Positions 1-5,991 of a stretch of 15,429 nucleotides of DNA are shown here, in pieces. Origin of the DNA: Candidatus Aminicenantes bacterium UBA6228 (GTDB taxonomy: Bacteria > Acidobacteriota > Aminicenantia > Aminicenantales > Saccharicenantaceae); NCBI GenBank assembly GCA_002441005.1, contig DJWO01000011.1, positions 1 to 15,429 on the forward strand, written 5' to 3'. The notes under the pieces were generated by a model that saw nothing but the letters and a program-made list of their open reading frames with translations, made no database searches and was not told where the DNA came from. The position numbers and the translations under genes are program-made. Position 1 is the first letter of the stretch, and every line of letters starts with the position of its first letter.

Positions 1-153
1 CCCCCTGTCCAGGTTTTGGGGGGAAATTCTTAGCGCTTTGAAAAAAACAAAAAGATAGTTACAATAATTATTAAGATGCAAAAATATGTTAAAGAATAGA
101 GAAGTTTTTATAATCGGCTGAAAAGAGTGCAGATTACAGAGGATTAAGGAAGC
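1..153. other. AT-rich leader upstream of the recombinase gene
   Basis: No gene is visible. The first 24 bases carry a C5 run and a G6 run that could pair around a 12-nt loop, which might be the edge of a mobile element or a terminator of a gene outside the window; this cannot be decided here. The rest is very AT-rich. A TATAAT-like hexamer lies at 109-114 but I see no matching -35 box at good spacing. An AAGGAAG ribosome binding site sits just before the ATG at 154. Confidence 0.4.
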
Positions 154-1197
154 ATGGAATCAGAAATAAGGGTCCAAAATGCAGATTTCAAGGAGATTAG
201 AGTTACCTTTCCCTATAATTCTTCTTTTATAAAAAAGATTAAAACAATTGATGGACGAAGGTGGCATGCAGAAGAAAAGTACTGGAGTTTTCCAAATGAA
301 GGAGGAACATTAGAGCAGATTTTAAAGGTTTTTGAAGGAAAGAAAGTCTATGTAGACCTATCTTTACATTTTGATAAATTGAAAAAAGAACTTGTATCCA
401 GAAAATATAGCGAGAAGACAGTAAGGGCATATATTCATTACAATGAGAATCTTTTGAGATTTACTTTTAAGAATCCTGTTGAAATTACCAATGAAGATAT
501 AAGGAATTATTTATCTTATATTGCTGAAAATAAAAACTTTTCAGCATCAACTTTGAACATCGTAATAAATGCAATGAAGTTTTACTATGGAGGCATCCTG
601 AAGAAAAATTTTGCTTTTGAGATTAAAAGACCAAGAAAAGACCAAAAATTACCTGTTGTTCTGAGCAAAGAAGAAATCTCAAGACTACTTTTTGAGGTGA
701 CCAATATAAAGCACAAAGCAATTTTGATGCTTACTTATTGTGCTGGCTTGAGAGTAAGCGAAGCCGTGAACTTAAGGTTAGAGAATATTGACACAGAAAG
801 AAAACTTATTCACATCAAAGGTGCAAAAGGTAGGAAGGACAGATTCACATTATTATCGGATACGACTTTAAAAACTATAAGGATATACATAGAGTTCTAT
901 AAACCTGAAGTATGGTTATTTCCATCAATTGACAAAAAATCGCATATAACCACGAGAACTGCGGAGAGGGTTTTTGAGCAAGCATGTGAAAAAGCAGGTA
1001 TTGCAAAAGGAGTTAGTATTCATTCTTTAAGACATAGTTTTGCTACGCACCTTTTGGAAAGTGGAGTTGATCTAAGGTATATACAGGAATTATTAGGACA
1101 TAAGAGTAGTAAAACAACAGAGATATATACTCATGTAAGTAATAAAGATTTAAGCAAAATAAAAAATCCATTAGATTCTATAATATTAGAGAGGTGA
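154..1197 (+). CDS. Tyrosine recombinase (Xer/integron-integrase-like) with HARP-like N-terminal domain
   Basis: Site-specific recombinase of 347 aa that cuts and rejoins DNA through a 3'-phosphotyrosine link. All catalytic residues are visible: R200 (GLRVSE), K222 (IKGAKGRKDR), H290 and R293 (HSLRHSFATH), H316 (LGHKSS) and nucleophile Y325 (IYTH). Residues about 70-155 form the usual SAM-like core-binding domain. Residues about 5-60 are extra and resemble the HARP (SMARCAL1-type) pattern, with a FPYN start, IKTIDGRRW and YWSFP. The 16-20 residue insert that marks true IntI enzymes before the HxxR box is absent, so this is closer to Xer; similar proteins are, from memory, often annotated as integron-integrase-like. 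The ATG at 154 has AAGGAAG just upstream. The gene points toward the cassettes, as in the so-called reverse integrons. The family call is sure; its role on the downstream attC-like site is inferred. Confidence 0.93.
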   Translation: MESEIRVQNADFKEIRVTFPYNSSFIKKIKTIDGRRWHAEEKYWSFPNEGGTLEQILKVFEGKKVYVDLSLHFDKLKKELVSRKYSEKTVRAYIHYNENLLRFTFKNPVEITNEDIRNYLSYIAENKNFSASTLNIVINAMKFYYGGILKKNFAFEIKRPRKDQKLPVVLSKEEISRLLFEVTNIKHKAILMLTYCAGLRVSEAVNLRLENIDTERKLIHIKGAKGRKDRFTLLSDTTLKTIRIYIEFYKPEVWLFPSIDKKSHITTRTAERVFEQACEKAGIAKGVSIHSLRHSFATHLLESGVDLRYIQELLGHKSSKTTEIYTHVSNKDLSKIKNPLDSIILER

Positions 1198-1232
1198 AAG
1201 ATGGTAAGAAATAAAAGTTTACCAAGTGTAAG

Positions 1233-1258
1233 TATATCCGACATAAAGGTCGGATATA
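1233..1258. repeat. Palindromic site 1, possible recombinase core site
   Basis: A perfect inverted repeat: arm ATATCCGAC (1234-1242), centre ATAAAG (1243-1248), arm GTCGGATAT (1249-1257), with one more T/A pair at 1233/1258. Two arms of 9-10 bp around a 6-bp centre match the usual geometry of a tyrosine-recombinase core site. It lies 35 bp after the recombinase stop codon. It could also be an operator or a weak RNA hairpin; no T tract follows, so a terminator is unlikely. Confidence 0.6.
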
Positions 1259-1274
1259 AAGCCAGTTTGTGGAG

Positions 1275-1298
1275 ATATATGACAAAATTGTCGTATAT
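1275..1298. repeat. Palindromic site 2, related to site 1
   Basis: Arm ATATATGAC (1275-1283), centre AAAATT (1284-1289), arm GTCGTATAT (1290-1298), with one mismatch between the arms. All four arms of sites 1 and 2 share the pattern ATATNNGAC, the centre is 6 bp in both, and the two centres are 41 bp apart. The shared pattern suggests that one protein binds both, most simply the adjacent recombinase, but this is inference. Confidence 0.55.
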
Positions 1299-1304
1299 GA
1301 ACAA

Positions 1305-1311
1305 GTTAGGC
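1305..1311 (+). other. attI-like core site (GTTAGGC)
   Basis: GTTAGGC fits the integron core GTTRRRY, and the preceding ACAA resembles the right end of attI1 (AACAAAGTTAGGC, from memory). Exchange would fall between G1305 and T1306. The 10 nt GTTAGGCGAA from 1305 are the exact reverse complement of 2917-2926 in the attC-like site downstream, as expected for the left border of a cassette. Confidence 0.55.
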
Positions 1312-2993
1312 GAAAGGCTAATGAGAGTTTAAAACGATGGACTCAAATCAAAATAGAAATATCGCTGTAAATACTACCGATAACAATTTCAAAAAGGTTA
1401 GCGTTATAGTTCAGGAAGCTTACGAAGCATATAGAGCTGGACGATTTGATATGGCAGAAAGAACATTTCTGGATGTCTTAATGTATGACCCTAAAAACAT
1501 TGAGGCACGAAAGGGAATTTCATTATGTTACTTAAAGCAAAAAAATAATAAGGAAGCAATTGAGCATTTAAAAGCATATGTGCAATTACGCCCACAAGAC
1601 ACAAGGTATACGGTTCTTTTGGCTAACGCACTGCAAACAGAAAGTCGGTTTGCAGATGCAGTTAATGTTTGTCTTCATTGTTTGGGTGTGGTCAATGATA
1701 AAACCGTACACAATAAACTTTTAAAATGTCTGCTGGGCTTGCCTGCTGAGCAACAGATACAGGTTCTTCAGCCACTTGTGGATTCAGGTCATGCAATAGC
1801 TGATGAATACGTCCATTTAGCGAAATTATACTTGGGCTGTAAGAACATGGAATTGGCTCATTCAGTCATGTCTGGTGGCATAAGCGCATATCCCGAAAAT
1901 CCTAAACTTCTATTTCTCATGGCCAAATTGGCATTAGTTGAACGCAATTTTAAAGAAGCTTATGAAATAAGTAGCCGTCTTGTGCAGAACAACCCAGCCA
2001 ATGTGGCAGGCAGATACTACCTTTATCGAGCAGCTTATGAACTTGAACTTTACGATGAGGCATTTCAAACAATTGGAGCACTTCGAGAGATGGCTCCGAA
2101 TGACTATAGATATATTTTGGGAGAGGGACTATGTTTATATCAATTAGAAGAGTATGACGGTGCTCTCCAAAAGATGGAAGATGTATCGCAACGATTAAAA
2201 GATTCCTCTTGGAAAGTTCTCTACAATATTGGAAAAGTAGCGTCAATAATCGGTGATTTTGAAAAAGCAAAAACATCTTTAAGAAAGGCTATTGCTTTAA
2301 ATAACGATGCTCAAGAAGCAATGCTTTCTCTGGCTAATATTCTTCATGATGAGCAGAATTACAGCGAAGTTAAAGAATTATTGAGAAACATGTTTAGTAC
2401 CTCCAAGGCACAGCATGAAGAGGAGGTAAATCAATCTTTAGAAGATGATGACATTCCACTTGTCCCTTTTAGTCTCATACCTAATAAACGCCAACAAACC
2501 TTAACAAATAGAATCGTTCGAGATACGACACTTGTCAGAGAACTGAAAGGGATGTATGACGATATCTGTCAGATTTGCGGGGTTCGCATACTAATAGGGC
2601 CAGATAAATATTATTCGGAGGTACATCATATTCGGCCACTTGGTGTTAAACATAATGGCCCAGATGCGATAACTAACGCTATCGTCTTATGCCCAAATCA
2701 TCACACGGCATTTGATTATGGCTGCATCGCTATTCATCCAGATACACATGATGTTTATGAATACCAACATAGTGGGGTACTTAAAATTGGCCGATTATTC
2801 CTTAAAGAAGGACATGATATCTCCGTAGAATGCTTAGCGTATTATATAGAAAATATTTTTCTTGGGCGATTGGAGTGAAACATTAGATTAAAACAGTTTA
2901 TGTATTTTTATAGCCCTTCGCCTAACACGGTGTTTGTGGTTCGCTTCGCTCACCCAAATTTTTCGAAGCAAAACTTCACAAACACCGAAAACG
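1306..2993 (+). mobile_element. Integron-type gene cassette 1 (TPR-HNH gene plus attC-like site)
   Basis: Inferred cassette of 1688 bp, from TTAGGC at 1306 to the G of the next core at 2993. It holds one promoterless gene in the orientation typical of cassettes, followed 41 bp after its stop codon by an attC-like folded site. On circularisation the right core would become G plus TTAGGC, restoring exact pairing with the R'' arm GCCTAAC at 2920-2926. Expression would depend on transcription from the recombinase side. Borders rest on core-site matches only; no second intact cassette is available for comparison. Confidence 0.55.
1337..2878 (+). CDS. TPR-repeat protein with C-terminal HNH nuclease domain
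   Basis: A 513-aa protein of two parts. Residues about 20-355 are tetratricopeptide-like helical repeats (for example AYRAGRFDMAERTFLDVL, then DPKNIEARKGISLCYLKQ), a scaffold for protein contacts. Residues about 390-465 form an HNH nuclease: zinc pair C411/C414 (CQIC), EVHHIRPLG with H430/H431, N447, and C452/H455/H456 (CPNHH). The HNH type, with HHIRPLG, a GPD turn and CPNHH, is one I associate with restriction or defence-type nucleases. No signal peptide is present, so it should be cytoplasmic. There is no clear ribosome binding site before the ATG, which begins 26 nt after the attI-like core. It is the only gene of cassette 1. A defence role is a guess from domain layout and cassette location; substrate and partners are unknown. 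Confidence 0.85.
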   Translation: MDSNQNRNIAVNTTDNNFKKVSVIVQEAYEAYRAGRFDMAERTFLDVLMYDPKNIEARKGISLCYLKQKNNKEAIEHLKAYVQLRPQDTRYTVLLANALQTESRFADAVNVCLHCLGVVNDKTVHNKLLKCLLGLPAEQQIQVLQPLVDSGHAIADEYVHLAKLYLGCKNMELAHSVMSGGISAYPENPKLLFLMAKLALVERNFKEAYEISSRLVQNNPANVAGRYYLYRAAYELELYDEAFQTIGALREMAPNDYRYILGEGLCLYQLEEYDGALQKMEDVSQRLKDSSWKVLYNIGKVASIIGDFEKAKTSLRKAIALNNDAQEAMLSLANILHDEQNYSEVKELLRNMFSTSKAQHEEEVNQSLEDDDIPLVPFSLIPNKRQQTLTNRIVRDTTLVRELKGMYDDICQICGVRILIGPDKYYSEVHHIRPLGVKHNGPDAITNAIVLCPNHHTAFDYGCIAIHPDTHDVYEYQHSGVLKIGRLFLKEGHDISVECLAYYIENIFLGRLE

Positions 2994-2999
2994 TTATAC
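2917..2999 (+). other. attC-like recombination site
   Basis: Imperfect palindrome with integron attC layout. R'' is GCCTAAC (2920-2926, fits RYYYAAC). An 11-bp perfect stem follows, CGGTGTTTGTG (2928-2938) with CACAAACACCG (2977-2987). An inner 6-bp stem is CGCTTCG-side GCTTCG (2943-2948) with CGAAGC (2964-2969), and an AT-rich loop closes it. R' is GTTATAC (2993-2999), one base off GTTRRRY. The two arms of the stem have unequal unpaired bases, as in real attC sites. R'' pairs fully with the core at 1305, not with 2993, which is what cassette biology predicts. It could also act as a weak terminator, but no T run follows. Confidence 0.65.
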
Positions 3000-3052
3000 G
3001 CAATCGGACTTCGGCAGGAAAAAGATTTAGAGATAACGGGAGGTGATGCAAA

Positions 3053-3550
3053 ATGGGACATTGGATAGAATGCGAAAAATGTAAAAAGGTGTATAGGTAT
3101 GATCCAGGTGAGATTGAGAACACTGGAACAGTCTGGCATCCGATCTGGACTGTAAAATGTGGAAACTGTGATTCTACAATAACATTCGATCAGGGGAGTA
3201 TCAAATTCTTTGATAGAGCTCAGATTTCACAAACAAAAGAAGGTGTTGCAATAAGTCAACTTACCACAAAGCCAGGTGGACGCGAACGTGCAGAGAAGGG
3301 TGATATTAGGGAGTATTGGGCTCAAGAATATGTCATAATTGAATTTGAGACCGGTTTAAGGCCTGGCGGCCGGCGCATATTTTTCGACGAGATCCTCAAG
3401 AGAGGAGAGGCCGCAGATATCACGGATCGCCTCAGTGCTGAAGACCCAGGATTGATAGAAGGCTTCAAGATTCAGGCCAAGCCGGTTTTGAAGATTCTCA
3501 AGGAATTGCCTGGCTGTCGCTCCTGTCTGGTAAAAACTCTGGTAAATTGA
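3053..3550 (+). CDS. Zinc-ribbon hypothetical protein of cassette 2, 3' part replaced
   Basis: The reading frame opens with a strong GGGAGGTGAT ribosome binding site 5 nt before the ATG. The first ~100 residues look genuine: CxxC pairs at C7/C10 and C36/C39 suggest a zinc ribbon, then a charged stretch up to about EYVIIEFE. From about 3350 the base composition jumps to GC-rich and the frame becomes a plain antisense reading of the end of the M1-like peptidase gene (stop at 3356-3358), so residues after ~100 are not native. No attC-like site follows. I read it as a cassette gene truncated at a recombination breakpoint, or as a contig join. Function is unknown. Confidence 0.6.
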   Translation: MGHWIECEKCKKVYRYDPGEIENTGTVWHPIWTVKCGNCDSTITFDQGSIKFFDRAQISQTKEGVAISQLTTKPGGRERAEKGDIREYWAQEYVIIEFETGLRPGGRRIFFDEILKRGEAADITDRLSAEDPGLIEGFKIQAKPVLKILKELPGCRSCLVKTLVN

Positions 3551-4903
3551 CCGAACTGCCTGGAGCACGGCCTCCTGGCCGGCCACCTTCGATAGCACAT
3601 AGAAAAATAGCATCCCGTAGGTATAAGAATAATCAGTAAGCTGCTCCTGCCCGTAATCAATCATCGGCACCTCGAGAAGGCGGGGATTTTCCCGGCAGCG
3701 CTTCTTTAAGGATTCAAATGTCCGTCTGGCGGCAGCCTCCAGATCTCCTGGCCGTCCTTCCAACTCTTCGCGGGCGACGTATTGAAGAAACATAGCCAGT
3801 CCCTCGCTCTCGAAACGGGGTGGAAGAGGATCAAGCGATTTCACGTTCCAAAGGTGTGAAAGCTCGTGGTAAAGCTGGACAAGCTTCTCTGGATTGAGAA
3901 AGGCATCTCGGGTCTGAAGTATAGAAGTAACGTCGGACTGAGAACCATAACCTTCAGGAAGAGCGATGACCGAAAACTCGGTTTTGACCGCCCGTGGGCC
4001 AAACCACTTAGCGTAAAGCTCCAGGCAATTGTTCATCGCCTCGAGCACTCTTCTGGCGCCCGCTTCGTCTCCCTTGAAATAAAAGACACGCAGGCCGAGG
4101 CCGGGCTCCTCCAGAAGGTTATAGTCGGCGATGGCGACATCTATCCTCCAGGCAGGAAGAATATTTTTGTAGACATAAGTAACCTGCTGCTCGCTGGCCA
4201 GTCTCTCGATCAGGCGGCCCCCATTGGCTACAGTCAGCGAATAAGGAACTGTTACCCGGATGGTATAATCAAAGGTCTGCAAACCGGCCACCCGGTTAGC
4301 GCTCCAGGAGGGAACCCCGACCTGAGGATAAGCTAGACAATCTGGCCTGATGATGGTGAAATTTCGGTTTATGCTGTCCCGGACATAGCTCAGGCCAGTT
4401 TCGGTGTAACCGCCGAGATAACCGCTATAGGCAATTTTTAGAGTTGCCCTGGCACCGGGCTGGATGGGGCTTTTGAGGTTAACTTCAATAAAATTGGCCT
4501 GGAATTTCTCCCAGTCCTCGTAGGAAACGACCTGCTGGCTGAAGTCAAGTTGGCGGCCCTGTTCATCTTCAACCGATGTAACCCTCATCAGCCGGTAGAG
4601 TACCAGGGGAAGGCGGCTGACGGGGTGTTGAAATCGGTTTTCAACGGTTAGCCCGCAAGTGGCCTCAATGTTTTCGTTTTCATAATCGACCAGGATATTT
4701 AAGTCATAGGCGACAGTGTTAACCAGGTCTTGGTCTGCAGAGGATAAAGATAGGTGATTATCTGACTTACAACAGACCAGTCCCACAATCAGTATCGTTA
4801 TGACACACAGGGTAGTGAATAATTGACCGGCAGTATATTTGCCTGAATTGTCGGAGGGATCAAATTTATTATTCCCCGGTTTGTGGTCTTTTCTTTCTTT
4901 CAT
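3356..4903 (-). CDS. M1-like (gluzincin) membrane-anchored metallopeptidase
   Basis: A 515-aa zinc peptidase. The motif HELSH (H346, E347, H350) and a second glutamate E367 (RFESEGLAMF) form the metal site; Y427 in YTYG is placed like the proton-donor tyrosine of the M1 family (YEKG in LTA4 hydrolase). Spacing from HExxH to E367 is 16 residues, against the usual 18, and no GAMEN box is visible (the region reads ALPEGYGSQSDV), so aminopeptidase activity is not assured. Residues about 27-45 form a membrane segment ending in CC, giving an N-terminal anchor or odd lipoprotein signal, so the enzyme should face the periplasm. Residues about 60-270 are the beta-rich N-terminal domain. The ribosome binding site is weak (AGGACC). 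The stop codon lies at the AT-rich cassette border, so the last residues may not be the original ones. Confidence 0.82.
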   Translation of the reverse strand: MKERKDHKPGNNKFDPSDNSGKYTAGQLFTTLCVITILIVGLVCCKSDNHLSLSSADQDLVNTVAYDLNILVDYENENIEATCGLTVENRFQHPVSRLPLVLYRLMRVTSVEDEQGRQLDFSQQVVSYEDWEKFQANFIEVNLKSPIQPGARATLKIAYSGYLGGYTETGLSYVRDSINRNFTIIRPDCLAYPQVGVPSWSANRVAGLQTFDYTIRVTVPYSLTVANGGRLIERLASEQQVTYVYKNILPAWRIDVAIADYNLLEEPGLGLRVFYFKGDEAGARRVLEAMNNCLELYAKWFGPRAVKTEFSVIALPEGYGSQSDVTSILQTRDAFLNPEKLVQLYHELSHLWNVKSLDPLPPRFESEGLAMFLQYVAREELEGRPGDLEAAARRTFESLKKRCRENPRLLEVPMIDYGQEQLTDYSYTYGMLFFYVLSKVAGQEAVLQAVRSIYQSFYQTGATARQFLENLQNRLGLNLEAFYQSWVFSTEAIRDICGLSSLEDLVEKYAPAARP

Positions 4904-5050
4904 AGGTCCTGCTTATCTGGATAGGTCTGGTTTCGGATATTACCAGTTAATACCAGCTTGGTCAATAAAAATGCAGTCAACGGAAAATCAACTAACTGGG
5001 TTAAAACATTCTTTTTCGGGGGCCGGCTTGGTTCATTTTTATGGGGGCCA

Positions 5051-5079
5051 TTGCTTTTCTAAGGACTTATATATATAAT
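5051..5079 (+). promoter_or_regulatory. Sigma70-type promoter of the outer-membrane protein gene
   Basis: A -35 box TTGCTT (5051-5056) and a perfect -10 box TATAAT (5074-5079) are 17 bp apart. Transcription would start near 5086 and give a leader of about 64 nt that includes the stem at 5092-5119. Confidence 0.6.
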
Positions 5080-5091
5080 AAGCAAACACTT

Positions 5092-5119
5092 AGTTAGATT
5101 AAATTTTTATAATCTAACT
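5092..5119 (+). repeat. 5' UTR inverted repeat
   Basis: AGTTAGATTA (5092-5101) and TAATCTAACT (5110-5119) form a perfect 10-bp stem with an 8-nt loop. It begins a few bases after the predicted transcription start and ends 17 nt before the ribosome binding site AAGGAG (5137-5142). It may be an RNA stem that stabilises the 5' end of the message, or a DNA operator; the sequence does not decide. Confidence 0.6.
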
Positions 5120-5149
5120 TTAAATACTCACAGTATAAGGAGTTGTTAG

Positions 5150-5800
5150 GTGAAAAAGTTAAGTAAAGGTCTTTCTTTTGTGGTCATGACTCTGTTGTTG
5201 GTTAGTTTGCTGGCTTCCCCCGGATTTTCAGGCATTAAGTTTGGAGTCAAAGGAGGTTTTTCTTTAGCCAATCTGGCTTTTGACCCAGAACCAACTGATA
5301 ATCCCTTGGAAAACAAAACAGGCGCCGTTGGTGGTTTTTCTATGAACCTGAGGCTGTCCAGGGTATTCAGTTTGCAGCCCGAAATTCTTTATGTTCAAAA
5401 GGGAACAAAAGTTACAATCACTGAAGAAGAAGGTGAAATGACTGGAAAGTTAAATGTCGATTATCTCGAGATTCCTCTCTTATTGAATTTCTCTTTTGCC
5501 AAAGAGGGTTCTTCTTTTGTTCCTTCAGTCTTCGCCGGGCCCTATGTCGGCCTGAACACAAGAGCCAAGATCAAATCTTCATATGGCGGTGAGAGTTATT
5601 CAGAAGATTTTAAAGATTCGGTTAAGGACACTGATTTTGGCTTAGCTTTTGGTGTTGGGCTGGGCATGAAGGTTGGAAGCGGGAAAATTGTTCTGGATGT
5701 TCGTTACGACCTCGGCCTGACCAATGTTGCCGAAGGGATGGACGAAGGCGGATCCGTCAAGAACAGAACCTGGCTGTTTATGCTGGGCTATTGCTTCTAA
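5150..5800 (+). CDS. Outer-membrane beta-barrel protein (porin family)
   Basis: A 216-aa exported protein. Residues 1-28 are a clear Sec signal peptide (MKKLSKGLSF, a hydrophobic core, then ASPGFSG), with mature IKFGVKGGFS. The mature part alternates polar and apolar residues with many Gly and aromatic residues, and ends WLFMLGYCF, with the terminal phenylalanine seen in proteins handled by the BAM machinery. Length and the opening KFGVKGGFSLANL fit the small PorT/OmpA-like eight-strand barrel group. The start is GTG at 5150, set by AAGGAG 7 nt upstream and by the signal peptide. It is a single-gene unit with its own promoter and terminator. The ligand or role is unknown. Confidence 0.88.
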   Translation: MKKLSKGLSFVVMTLLLVSLLASPGFSGIKFGVKGGFSLANLAFDPEPTDNPLENKTGAVGGFSMNLRLSRVFSLQPEILYVQKGTKVTITEEEGEMTGKLNVDYLEIPLLLNFSFAKEGSSFVPSVFAGPYVGLNTRAKIKSSYGGESYSEDFKDSVKDTDFGLAFGVGLGMKVGSGKIVLDVRYDLGLTNVAEGMDEGGSVKNRTWLFMLGYCF

Positions 5801-5825
5801 TATTTTTATTTATTAGAGCTTACGA

Positions 5826-5857
5826 GGGAAGGATACCAATTATCCTTCCCTTTTTTT
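5826..5857 (+). terminator. Rho-independent terminator
   Basis: GGGAAGGATA (5826-5835) and TATCCTTCCC (5841-5850) form a perfect 10-bp stem with loop CCAAT, followed at once by seven T. It lies 26 nt after the outer-membrane protein gene and works on the plus strand only, as no T run flanks it on the other side. Confidence 0.93.
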
Positions 5858-5991
5858 ATAGTCTTTAATTCCCGATGGTGGACAGCTGGTTCCTAATCTC
5901 AGGCCTTAATTATTTTAATCATTGTTTACCGCTTCGAGATATATTTCAATTTGATTTACTATCTCTTCTGGAGAAATCCCCTGTTAAACAA

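Noticed and set aside
154..1197. Classical IntI integrase
   Set aside because: The IntI-specific insert before the HxxR box is missing and an extra N-terminal domain is present, so Xer-type is the safer call.
2917..2999. Rho-independent terminator of the TPR-HNH gene
   Set aside because: No T run follows the stem, internal bulges are placed as in attC, and core sequences match integron sites.
3356..3550. C-terminal 65 residues of the frame that starts at 3053, as native protein
   Set aside because: They are the antisense reading of the peptidase C-terminus and start at a base-composition break.
3866..4336. 156-codon plus-strand frame
   Set aside because: It is antisense to the M1-like peptidase zinc-site region, which has clear family motifs; the frame has no domain pattern.
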